NCBI RefSeq assembly: GCF_023343835.1
Contig: NC_064472.1
Span: 10,593,469 to 10,657,468 of the forward strand
Direction: 5' to 3'
Origin: Lagopus muta
Taxonomy: Eukaryota; Chordata; Aves; Galliformes; Phasianidae
DNA: 64,000 nt
The notes beneath the pieces are model-generated. The model was not told the origin of the DNA and made no database searches. It was given only the letters and a program-made list of their open reading frames with translations. Both the position numbers and the translations under genes were made by a program. Position 1 is the stretch's first letter. Every line of letters starts with the position of its first letter. Positions 39,210 through 50,900 of the stretch are shown in pieces.

Positions 39210-39466
39210 ATGAGAAGTAACAGATTTAGCCTGCACCAAGAGAGGTTCAGGTTGGATATTAAGAAAACTTCCTTCTCCAAAGAAGTGGTGAGGCATTGGC
39301 ACAGGCTGCCCATGGAGCTGGTGTAGTCACCATCACCAGAGGTGTTCAAGAAATGAGATGAGTCACTGAGGAGTATGGTTAGTGGGAGCGGTGGGGATGA
39401 GTCAGTGTTTGGACTAGATGGTCTTACAGGTCTTTTCCAACCTTCATGATCCTGTGATTCTATGGT
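39210..39466 (+). mobile_element. CR1 LINE 3' end
   Basis: 'gagaggttcaggttggatat', 'ggcacaggctgcccatggag', 'tttggactagatggtcttac', 'cttttccaaccttcatgatc' and the terminal 'ctgtgattctatgg' are hallmark CR1 3'UTR pieces in the correct order. Confidence 0.9.
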
Positions 39467-39835
39467 TTTATCTGGAAAAGGTCCTGCTGCCAGTCTAGTT
39501 GTCAGTGTAGCACCTACTGGCGAGTCAACAGCTATGCAAATTGAACAAAAGCTAAGATAGATGAATTAAATACATTTTCTGTACTTTAGCATTCAGCCAC
39601 ATCTTAAGAAAATTTCACTAGGGACTGAATCCTTCCAAAAAAGCCTTTCCATAGTCACCCCAGCTAAGCAAATGCTGTTAAAAGGTTTTAATCCCTCCAG
39701 AGCCTCTTATCCCCTGCATTGAAAAAAGAGGTAATATTACTTCCTCACTTAAAAGAGTTCAGCTCTATTAAAGAATTGCTGGTCAGCCCTGTGATTAAGT
39801 TTACTCTTTAAACTCCAGTTCTCACACAGAAACAA

Positions 39836-40720
39836 TGGCATGTGAGGGACAAACAGGTGATCTGAAACAGCCAACTCGACTTTACCAAGGGCAGATTGTG
39901 CCTGATGCATCTGGTTCAGTGATGGAGTGGTGGCATCTGTAGATAAAGGGCAGGCAACTGATGTCATCTACCTAGACTGCGCAAGGTCTTTGACATGGTC
40001 CCGCACCACATCCTTGTCTCTAAATTGGAGACATTTGAAAGGTGGAATGTTTGCAGGATCAAGAATTGGTTGGATGGCTGCATCCAGAGGGATATGTTCA
40101 GAGGCTCTATGTCCCATGAACGTAGAGGCTGGTCACAAGTGGTGTTCCCCAGGGATCTGTCTTGGGGCCTAATGAGGTTGAACAAAGCCAAGCGCAAGGT
40201 GTTGTGCTTAAGCCAGGGAAATCCCAGGTATGTTTACAGACTGGGAGAAGAACTTGAGAGCAGTCTTGTGGAGAAGGACTTGGAGTCACAACAGAAGCTT
40301 GGAGCGCTGAAGCGCCTCTCCTACAAAGACAGGTTGAAGGAGCTGCGCTTGTTCATCCTGGAGAAGGCTCAGGGGACACCTCATTGTGGGCTTCCAGTAC
40401 TTAAAGGGAGCTTATAAAGAGGAGAGAAACAACTTTTTACATGTCCTGATAGTGACAGAACAAAGGGGAACAGTTTTAAACTAAAAAAGGGGAGATTTAG
40501 ATTACATGTTGGGGAAAACTTTTGACTGAAAGGTGGTGATGGTGAGGCACTGGCACTGCTGCCCAGAGAGCTGTGGTGCCCCATCCCTGGAGGTGTTCAC
40601 AGCTGTGTTGGATAGGGCCCTGTGCAGCCTGAGCTGGCAACTAGCCCATGGCAGGAGGATGGAAATAAGTGATTTTTGAGGCCTCTTCCAACCAAAACCA
40701 CACTTAGATTCTAAGAATAT
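39836..40720 (+). mobile_element. CR1 LINE, ORF2 C-terminal part plus 3'UTR, internally deleted
   Basis: Begins in the reverse-transcriptase region. One frame reads DMVPHHILVSKLE, then, after a jump, NKAKRKVLCLSQGNPRY and YRLGEELESS, which are CR1 ORF2 C-terminal motifs. The segment that normally separates them (including the F-A-D-D catalytic block) is missing. The 3' end reads 'cctggaggtgttcacagctg' and 'cctcttccaacc'. It is dead: frameshifted and 5'-truncated. Confidence 0.9.
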
Positions 40721-43700
40721 AAAGTAAATTTCTTGGTGGCAAGAGCAGCTGTACACAATGTTATTCTGATAAAGACATCAATGAGCATGTGTTTCAGCTG
40801 GAGAATCATTTGCTTTGTGAGGGAAGTCCTCGCTGGCTTCAAAAGGGAAAGGATGTCTGCCAGTCTAGACGGAATAATAATGTTAGCAGCCAGCACCAAT
40901 AGGGCTACTAATGCTTTAATAAGGTACAAAGATTATGAAGAATCATTTATGTTTGATCATTTCCTGTTGCCTGAGTCCAGGTCCCTGGTAATTATATTTC
41001 AGCTCTTTCTAGCATCCACTGTTACCTGCAGAGGCCTTGTGTATTCATGGAGCTTCTATTTAATACCGATACATTGAATAATGATTTTACTATTAATGTA
41101 CTTCATTTCATTTCACTTCATTTCATTTCAGTAACTAGCCCTTTTTATCATCATCTCTGCCAGATAGCTATTCAACTGCAATTTGAATAATAAAAATGGG
41201 CCACTACCTGTGGAAAAGCACTGGGTGGATGAATAGCCTTGGAAAATTAGGGTCTTGGTCAGAAGGGAGAGACTTGCATGCTGCCCCTAGGATGGACAAT
41301 GGGCTGCATATGGACAAAGCACGTCAAACACATTAAAACTAACAAGAAACGAGATGTGAGTGAATAAAATATGCTGAAAACGAAGAGTAACCCCTCAGTT
41401 ATGTATAACAAGAAGCTTAAATGAGAAAAGCAGAAATGCATCAGGAATCCAAAGTCACTTTCAGAGTGATGATTGTTTTCACATTACAAGTCAAAACATG
41501 ATTTTTGCTTTTCAGCAGCCACAATCACTGCTAAATCACAACCCAGGCAGAATGATGATATTTAAAACATGCCCAAGTCCAAACCAAAGCACAGCCTGAG
41601 GAATGTGCCTGATGACTGTGGATCAGGCTGGCTTATTCTGCCTACCGTAGCTTCTTCCTGTAACAACCAGCTCAGATCCAACGCAGATCTGATCACCCTG
41701 GAAGGCTTTTTCAGGCAACTCAAAACCAAAGCTTCTTTTGTTTGGTTGGTGGCTTATTTTGTCTACTTTCGGTAGTGGTTTTGTGCTTCCTGTGTTTTCT
41801 TCTCAGAAGAGTTAAACAGCTATGTGTGCCATTTATGACCTTTCAAATAAATACACGTTAGGTCTGGTTCCCAAAGTTTCTTTTTTTCAACAACATAGCA
41901 GCTCCAGAGCCATCTCTACTGCAGTTGTGATTCCACCTTCCCCTCCTGCTGTAATTGGCAGTTGCCTGTTGGGAAAGTCACCCTCAAGCAATCTGCCATA
42001 GATGTTTCCCTTGCACAACCATGGCGTGATACATCAGCAAGCTGATGTAATAGAAAACTAATCTACAACAGCAAAATATTTATTTCTATACAATCATGTG
42101 GCAGCCAAACTAACAGCTGGGCAGCAGGAGCACACTGCTGGGTAGCGCTCAGCAGGAGTCCCTCAAGCAGCAGATGCCCCACATCAGATGCAACCCAAAC
42201 CCAGGCAGTCAGGCACTCAGGATTCCTCGAGGCAGACATCAACCCTGCAAAGTACTGAAAGTTTCCAGAAGCCACGTTACGTTAGAAAACATAGTTTGGG
42301 ATTATCAGCCTGTGTTTTCTTTATGCAGTTTCCATCTAGGAAAAATAACACGCAACAGGATTTTATTTATTCTGAATATTTACTCTTAATTACAGGACAA
42401 CTACCAGAGCTGCCATGCTCCATACTGACACAGAAGTGAGGGATCTTGTAATCTGAAAACCTGCACATTAATTGTCATGAGTTAGGACATCTGCAGCACT
42501 CCCTTACCTAGCTTTCACATGTTCTTACCATCTCAGAATGCAGAAGGAGAAACCACAGCATGTGTAAACTCAGTCTTTTTCAAACTTCATCAAAGAGCTT
42601 TCACGAGAGCGTGTCAAGAAAGAGTTGTTTAAGAGTGAACTCACAGTAGAAAGCTTGAGCTGGGAAAATATAAAGTGGAGGAAGTGACTTTGTTAGAAAC
42701 AGATAGTATTTATCTGTGTATGAGGAACTTGGTAAGAGGAATTCTGTTTTGTACATCGAGGTCATGGTGAAAGCTGTGCTTCATGTTTTTGTGGTGATGC
42801 AAGAAATGAGCTCTCCATATAAAGTCTTTTTATCTGTCATCACGTCCATAAACATTCTTTAAAACAATGTTTGTAGAAACAGAAAGAAAAAGTGAATCCT
42901 CCTCGCTGAAATTGAGCGAGCTACCAGCCCACAGGCTTGGCACTGTTTACAAAATATGTGAAGATTTACACTTAATTAGCAGAACTGTACATTAATTCTA
43001 GCTCGGTTAACTGTTACTCATTTTTATTTTTTCTTTTCTTTTTTTTTTCTTTTTTCTTACCAGAATGGGAATACTATTAACAAGGATTTTAAGTGTCTTT
43101 CAGAAGTCATAAAAATGCCATCTGATTCCCAGGAAAATCAAAAGGTTCCCAAGACTGAATTTGGGCTCCTACAATAAAATGAAAGAAGTATTTCAGAACA
43201 CAGAAACAGACATTAACCAAGACAAATAAAAATTTTGTGGCATAACACGTGATATTTGATCTGACTGTAAATGAGTGGACTTTCCTATCTGAGAGTTGCA
43301 TTCATTTTTGTATGAACACTGCATGCATGGGGATTCTCACTTTCTCCCTAGTGACCACAGAGGACTGCTCACACTTCCTCTCCACCTACCTGTACCAGAG
43401 CTTTGGCAATCAGCTGGTAGTTCTGATCATGCTTTACAGAAATAGATTTCAAGTTACTAGACACTAAGAAGCAGGCTGCAGACCACCTGGCCTGGCCAAG
43501 CCACCACAAGCCCATTTATTCAGTCCCCCAGGAACAGAGTTACTGAAGTTGGCTTTTCAGCAAGTTACTAGCAATGACAGACTAACTGCAAACACTGCAT
43601 CTCACTTCAGAACAGAGGAGATGAAGAGAGCGGAGATCGAAGGTGTCATGGTGTGAGCAGGGCTGGGGAATTTCAAGGAACAGCAGCACAGCCGGACAAG

Positions 43701-44860
43701 TCATCACTGTGGGAAAGCACTTTCCACGGTTCTGCTTTTTACAAAGCTATTTATCAAATGCTTTCCTAGGTAAACATAATGACCTTGTTTCAAGCAGCCA
43801 GGCAAAGCAATAGGGGAAATACTGCTTGTTTTGAAACAGCTATTTCTCAAACTCAAACAGCAGCTGTGTTCATCTTTTGTGCTCAGTGCCTTCTGGGATA
43901 CACCAGGTTCAGTGTTCTGCAAAGCCTGGCAAAAAGCATTTCTCACAGGGTAGTTTTACTATAAATAAAGGAAAAGAACATGGCCCCATCAGAAGGATCT
44001 TACCTCACACCCCTTTCAGTCACTAGCTACAACATGGAAGAGCCAAAGGAGTTCTGAATATGAAATGCTTTTGAAGATTGAAAATATTTCATTACTCCAC
44101 CTCTTCTTTGTCACAGAAGAAGAAACACACCTCAGGTAATTTATAAACCAAGTTTCATGCAAAACATGAGTATCAGGCAGTAAGCACTGTATACAAAGCT
44201 TCCAGCTCAAGACTTGAAGAAAGGAAACCTCTGTGTGACAAATAACCCATTGGCAAGACACGCACTACAGAGACTGTCATACTAACTCCTGAAATGGTTA
44301 TGCTTATGTGCTTTGAACAAGGAATGAAAAAGCTTTAATTGCAGGAAGAGAACAGGAGGATGAGCCGGATGTAAGTACCTTTATAAAGCACTCGGATTCC
44401 AGCAAGGCATGCAGCATAGCTGAGCACATTCACTACAGTGAATGCCATCTCAAAGCCAAGTGGTCAAAGTACACACAGGGATCTGAGATGTGGGTGAGGC
44501 TGTGGCACACCTTGTGTTACAATGCAACCCAGCACCCCGCTGCCGTGCCTGTTCCAACAGCAAATTCTTCTTAAACCTCACAGCAATTTTATATGTTCTC
44601 TTTAGGAAATTATTTTTGAGTGATTTGTGCTCATGCTAGATTTCAGGGCAGGAACTAGTAATATGTCACCTCTGGAAAAAATAAATCACATGTTTTTCAT
44701 TTGTGCTCTACAGTTTACCATGACCAGCACCCGACCTGGACTCAGAACACGTTCAGTTTGAGGAATACTCAGCCACTGTAATTTCAGGAAGTTCCTGTGC
44801 TAACACACTAAGAACAATGCTCCTCCTTGAAATGGGGAAACAACTCAATGAAAGACAAGC
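40721..44860. other. Intergenic region between GOLPH3 and MTMR12, right part
   Basis: AT-rich, no recognised gene or RNA. The only structured feature is the pentanucleotide array at 41101-41130. Frames of up to 114 codons (40733-41077) match nothing I know. Confidence 0.6.
41101..41130. repeat. (YTTCA)6 pentanucleotide array
   Basis: Six units, arranged as two copies of the 15-mer CTTCA-TTTCA-TTTCA. The plus strand carries the TTTCA motif. Confidence 0.95.
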
Positions 44861-44880
44861 ACACCATTGTGAATGAAAAA

Positions 44881-44935
44881 ATTTAATAGATCCCCAAAAC
44901 AGTTAAGATTGCAATATTTTAATAGATCCCCAAAA
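44881..44935 (-). terminator. MTMR12: Doubled ATTAAA poly(A) region at the MTMR12 3' end
   Basis: Two 18-19 bp near-identical copies of 'tttaatagatccccaaaa' (44881-44899 and 44917-44935) lie 36 bp apart. Each carries ATTAAA on the minus strand (44882-44887 and 44918-44923). GU-rich sequence (GGTGTGCTTGTC) follows the second signal about 25 bases downstream, as expected at a cleavage site. Confidence 0.55.
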
Positions 44936-45218
44936 AATGCCATTCGGCAGACACGCTCTAGATCAGTTCAGGAGCTTACCATAGTCATCCTATGGCACTG
45001 CACTGAATTTTGATCTTTTCTGAACTGATACACTCGTCCTACAGCATAGCCAGGTCAAAACTGTACAGCATCCTCTCCGTAAGTCTGCAAATACCCTGTG
45101 TACAACTCAACAAGCCTTGACACTGCGATTGTCAAGTTCACTACAATTTAAAGTGTCATTTTGCAAAACAGAGCTTAAACATACATTGTCATTTCAAGAT
45201 AAATATGACAAAGTATAT

Positions 45219-45224
45219 TTTATT
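45219..45224 (-). terminator. MTMR12: Alternative poly(A) signal AATAAA for MTMR12
   Basis: Minus-strand AATAAA (CAATAAAATA) about 2.1 kb past the stop codon. It would give a 3'UTR slightly shorter than the doubled ATTAAA region. Confidence 0.4.
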
Positions 45225-47332
45225 GACACTCTCCACACTGCCCACTAAAGAGGAAGAAGAGTTGCATTTATTTTTTTAAGCCAACTATACAATTGCTAGA
45301 TCGCATTCAGTGTAAAAACTTGGAGGTATAAACAGAAGTTGAGTGAAAATATTAAGTACGTTTCCAATCCTGCAGTGCAGAAAACCAACAACAATGGTAT
45401 TTACTCTACATTAGAAGTGTTCCTATGTTCAATTCCACATATATGCTTCTCCTCTATATAGATTTCTGATAACTTATGTACAAATCAGATGTCCAACATC
45501 TGTAATATAAATATGTGATCTTTAGGACACAGCCACAGTAATAGTTTGATCAAAAGTACAGAAAATTTCATGTAATAGATTTTTTTTCTAATGACAGTGT
45601 TTAAAAACCCCCTGAACCCAAATGACCCTTAGAATGACGGATATTTCTTCTCTACAAAAATGCATTGCTCAAACACACATAGAAATCACTGGATAAATGG
45701 ATTGCTTGAGCTACACTAAGGTCAGAATGACATGTGCTGGGCAGCCCATTCCAATAAACGCTAGCTGTACAAACAGCAACGAGATATGTATCAAAGCAGA
45801 AAGGAAAAGTACTAGCATATTTTTAAACAAACTGCTACAAATTCAGGCTACTAAGATTAAGGCAATCAGCAGTTGAAAAGCTTCAATTTGGCATAGAGTT
45901 GCAGCAAGATCTCTCCCTCCCCCCACTTATACATTTCTTTTAACATTAATATTTTAAAGAGCTGCAGATGATCTTCTATTACACGTATGAAGTACAATTC
46001 ACTGTGAAGTGACTGATCTGTAACTTAGTTTAATAACCCTGATTACATTGAGCTGCTCAAATTTTAAAGTGTTAGTTTTACTATTTAAATTTTCCAGCAT
46101 GGATTTCTAAATCATACAGAGAATATTCAACATCCACCATCTCAAATTAACTGATACTATGATTTGCATTTATTCTTGGGGTACTCTATCATTTAAGGGC
46201 TCAAAATAGATTTGACAGTCAGATAGCACTCAACTTTACAAAGGACAGTTATTTGCAGCAAAAATACTTTTTATATAAACATATACACAGTAGATCAAAA
46301 ATCAACAGGCTTTTCTTTATGGCTTTTTTCACTGAGGTACTGTTAGAACATCCAGTAACAGGACGCATATGTTTGTAGGGTATGAAAGCCACATTCATAA
46401 TCTGTACCACTAACTCATGTCAAGTGGCAACAGACTGCAAATTCAAGACTGCCTTCCCTTCCGTGTAGAGGTCTCAGTGCAAAGCTTCAGAAAGCCGCAA
46501 AGGCAACTGGCATATGCAGAGAAATTAGAGTAAAAAAATTTTCACATCTAAAGGAGAGGAAAAGAATATCCATAATAAACTAGAATCTCTGTCAGGTCGT
46601 TTCCTACAATCAACAGCAAACATTTGGGACTTAATTTTCCAAGGCAGCAAGGGAGTATGACAGCAGACACAATAGGTCTTGAAATGTTTAGTTTAGCTCT
46701 TGCACCTGATCTTTAAGCTAAGTGCAAGCAGAGCCTTAGGAAAGCCAAGCTGCTATTATACCACTACACAAGGTGAAGTTCTGCAAGCCAATGATAAACA
46801 CTGTCAGAAAGGATGAGGCTGACAAGCACATGACTTCATTTGACGCCACATCAGACAGAAATCCCCAAGTTCTATTCTCAGCTGTAAAAGCTTATGTTTG
46901 AAAGCACATTTAGTTTCACCTTGCCTTCCTTATTTCACATGATGGACAACTGCTGATGTATTTATTAATAGTTCCTGTTAGCTTTTAGCACAAAAGGAAC
47001 AATGTTTAATGTTAAGCAAGTCTGCAGATTCCTCACAACTGCTGCTGTATGCATTTAGTATTCTACCTCTGAATCATAATTTTTTTTTTTTTTTGCATAA
47101 AGCAGCCATGTGGTGCTGCTACACTTGTTTTTCTTTTACACCTATACTAAAAATGTGTTTCTGCAATAAATACTGTCAGAGTGAAATGGAAGTTCAAAAT
47201 ATACTCAGCCAAGTTTCCTTTACCCTACAGACCCACTCAGCAGGCTGTGGATACTCGAGTTCTTTAGATTAGGATACAGCAAAACATCTTAAACTCAGCT
47301 TAACCACATACATACTTAAATGTATATACACT

Positions 47333-47908
47333 TTATAACATATCACTACTTAGATCAACAAATTCGTCATCTCTCTTGACCAAGTCATCCTCATCTTCCA
47401 AGTCTTTCCAGGTGCTAGTGGGTAAAGCTGGTTTGACAGACTGTCTCTGAAGTAAAGCAAAAGGAAACAAAGACGACAAACGGGCAGAATTTCTCAGCGT
47501 TGGAACACCATGTATGTCTCCAGAAACAGCTTGACTATGTTCTTCATCCATTTTCACCTGCAAGTTTTGCACTTCCTCCATCAAGTCCAAAATCTTGGCA
47601 GCTGTGGCTATTGTACCACCGCCATGAAGCTGTGCTTCAGGAATCCATCGTAAATAGCGTTGAGCCCAGACTTTGATTTCAGGTCCATCGATGCGAGGCA
47701 ACAGAAGACCGTGATAATCAACAGGCTTACTATGCCAGCTATCGTAAAACTCCCTGAAGCTATTTGGAGGTTCATCTGAAGAATTAATGAACTTGCCAAT
47801 TCTTTTACCCAGAATGTTTTTAATTAGATGATCTGTTTCCTCCCTGAAAAATCCTCTCTTTGGGGAAGATTTTGTTTGTGTCAGTGGCAAAGAAAGCTGC
47901 CGTTGATG
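47333..47908 (-). CDS. MTMR12: MTMR12 last coding exon
   Basis: 576 nt, phase 0: HQRQLSLPLTQTKSSPKRGF to EFVDLSSDML-stop. It contains the end of the phosphatase-like fold and the C-terminal tail, with a helical stretch (KILDLMEEVQNLQVKMDEE) that looks coiled-coil forming. The C-terminus differs slightly from the short human ending. The acceptor is CCCCTTCAAG|CATC. Confidence 0.97.
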   Translation of the reverse strand, partial: HQRQLSLPLTQTKSSPKRGFFREETDHLIKNILGKRIGKFINSSDEPPNSFREFYDSWHSKPVDYHGLLLPRIDGPEIKVWAQRYLRWIPEAQLHGGGTIATAAKILDLMEEVQNLQVKMDEEHSQAVSGDIHGVPTLRNSARLSSLFPFALLQRQSVKPALPTSTWKDLEDEDDLVKRDDEFVDLSSDML

Positions 47909-50900
47909 CTTGAAGGGGAAAAAGAAAATAAAAATATACAAAGATAAATATTGATAAGACTTTAGAAATCTTCAGCAGAAGAAAAACATTGAAACTGTGT
48001 TCATAAAACACCTAAAAATCGATTAAGTGACTTAAACACAGCCTTGCCTTTGCTATAGTGTCTGAAACTGCTACTCCTCATGGCTAATGCATCAAATAAC
48101 TCATACAGCATTCTGTATTTGCATCTACTTTCTCTGCAACTATAGCAGTGAAGTAACACTGAATAAAGCATTCCTTGAAACAGGAAAACGCCCTTCATAC
48201 AAGCATTACAGATTTCCAAGTTTAATTTAAGATGGCCATACAAATCAAAGAGCATTTGACTTAGAAGTTTTTAATTCTATATTTCCTCATTACTTGCCAC
48301 TTTACAGAAGCATATTATGCTGTATACCATAACGGTGCCACACCTGAGAATGCTTTAGTGCAGAAGAGACTTTAGACAAGAAGGAAACTACAGAACAGCC
48401 ACCCCAAACAAGTTGTTTCTTCTGAATTTATGTTATTTGCTAGTAATGAGGTGACCTACTCAATACTGCATATCCTTAACAGATGTTTTTTGTTCCTGGG
48501 TTTCACTGGGTTTTGTTTGTTTGTTTGTTTTTAAATACATGCACACACTCCCATTATACTCAGGGCAAAAATCAAGGAGTCAATTACAAGCCTGTTATGC
48601 GCTTCAATTAAGTACTCAGTGAAATAAAACAATAAAATAACTTAAAATCATTACAACTCACCTGGACATTAAGTCCCAGGAAGAAGTTAATAGTTGTATG
48701 CAAGTGCAGTAGTAAGAAAAACTGTGCTGTGCACAGAAACCATGGAAGATTGATTGAAAAGCTGAGAGATGCGAGCAGCACTCAAGACCTAGATAAGTCT
48801 GAGCTGTACATATATTTTGTCAGTTAAAAGTTGACACTAATGTAAGCATGTTAGAAGTATGACTGAGTTGTACTTCTTTTCTTATTCGTAAATGATAGAA
48901 AGAACAGGTTAAGCAAAAAAAAAGAAAATCTTACTTTGAATCGTGCAGTTTTCCGTTGGCTTTTTTCTGGTTTTGGTTTCTCTGCATAAAGAGGGTTGTT
49001 CAGAAAAGCCTGGGCCTTGAGATCAAATTGCACAGACCAGTCCCACACAGTAAGAAATCTGAAAGGACTGCTTTGTGCCTTCAGGATTTCACCAGTCTGT
49101 CAAAGCATTAAGACAGTTAGAAAGGATTTCTGACCAAGTTAAGGTGAAGTTTAGAAACATTCTGGAAGCTGGGCAGGAGATGAACTCAAACACAGAGGGC
49201 ATGTCAGGACTATGGAATAAACCTCTCTGTATTTCACTGCAGTCACACAGTGATACCAATTTAAATTTTATGCTCAACACTTCATATGCTAAACAGTGAT
49301 CTTCAATTTCTTAGGCTCTTTACTGCCTACTTCCACCTCCTTATGCTAGGGAAAAGCATTAACCGAATATAAATCCACAACCAAAAAACACTCATTTTAG
49401 AACAAAGCAGAGTATGTAACAGGAGAATTTTGTAGATAATTTACGCAGGACAGCTTAGGTTAAGGAGCTCAATTTTCACTGGAGAGTAATGAACATGGAA
49501 CTACAGCTCCACACTAGAAGTTACAGATTTCTGAGTTATTTTCATCTTGTCATCACACACTCCGAAGTACTGAACATGACTCTCTAGACCCAAAGTTGAA
49601 CCGACTCACCTCCAAGGCATCATCCTTCAATTAAATAAGGAAAAATATCCTACTAGTGATTTTTTTTTTTATATATTCCTCGTCTATCAGACAAACTTGT
49701 TAGCCAGCACATTGCATGCACAAAACAAACCCTTACCGTAGTAGTGTCTTTTTGATGTTGTGAGTTGAAGAAGAAAGTGCTGAATATAGGCACATAGAGG
49801 CTGTCCGACAAGACAGTCAAGTAAGTTTCTGTGAACTCAAATGCTGGAGGATACTGTTGTACCAACTGCCAGACACAGTTCAGCAAGAGCAGAAACACAG
49901 GAGCCTAAAAGAAAACATTGTATCAGTTTCACAAAAATAAAGTACGTTCTATCATGCAGACCATTTATTTTACAGTATTCAGCATCTACAAATCAAAGAA
50001 CGCAACCTGGTGAATTACAGAATTGCTGTATACAACTTTGGCTGAACTCTGCAGCATCATCTGAGTGACCCCAAGCCATCTATTTGAAGAAGGGAGCAAC
50101 ACTTTCTAAGCTGAATTTGTACATATTAGCTCACTATAAAAGGCTGTAAGGGAGCCGCTTTCAAAGTTGCAAAACTAGTTAATAACAACTGTTAATTATT
50201 GAGCAGTTTACACCTATGATTTCCATTCTTTACAGCAATCTGATTCATTCCCAAAATACAAACATATGAAGCTGTGACAAAAATGCATAAGTCACTTGAG
50301 TTATTTCTACAGATGTTAACCATTCAACAGTTTAAAAGGATACAAGATGCGAGTCTTTTCTGAAAGGCTCAGACTGAAGTTAAATTTCATGTTTATTCTT
50401 TAGTTATAAAGACGTTGCTGAACTTTAAATAGCAGAAACACTAACACTGTACAAAGTATTGACCCGTGAAGCAGAAAAAAAACAAAAGAGCTTCTGGATG
50501 GATAGCTAAGCCCCTCCTTATGCTGATATTTTAAATATCAGGTAAGGAAAATTAAAGAAAAATAAATATCATACCTCTTCTTTGTCACTTTTATGTAAAT
50601 GATTACAACGATCCAAAAAGCCATGTCCTCCAATTACCCACTCCTTCTGAATAAGGCTCTGAAATCCCAATTTTGTTCTGCTGTATGAATCCATCATCAC
50701 TTGAACCAGACTGGAGATTACACAGCACAGATCAGTAGCACTCTCTTCTACAAAAGAGAAGACAAATCTGTATTGTCTATACCATTCCTTAAGCTTTGGA
50801 TAACAAAGCAAAGAATTACTAACTGCACGTTACTAAACAAAACTGTATTTCAAAACACAGAAGCACAAAATTCCTCACAAGTTATATAACAGAGACATTA

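Larger units (their letters stand above)
44865..47332 (-). other. MTMR12: MTMR12 3' untranslated region
   Basis: Minus-strand sequence from the MTMR12 stop (47333-47335) to a doubled ATTAAA near 44882-44923. It is AT-rich, non-coding and about 2.4 kb, comparable to what is known for this gene in mammals. An earlier AATAAA at 45219-45224 could give a shorter form. Confidence 0.6.

Noticed and set aside
39995-40417. 140-codon plus-strand frame
   Set aside because: Remnant of CR1 ORF2, annotated with the CR1 element rather than as a gene.
49062-49062. TTTCAG as acceptor of the penultimate MTMR12 exon
   Set aside because: Would enter out of frame relative to the preceding exon, which ends in phase 0; the upstream ACAG keeps frame.
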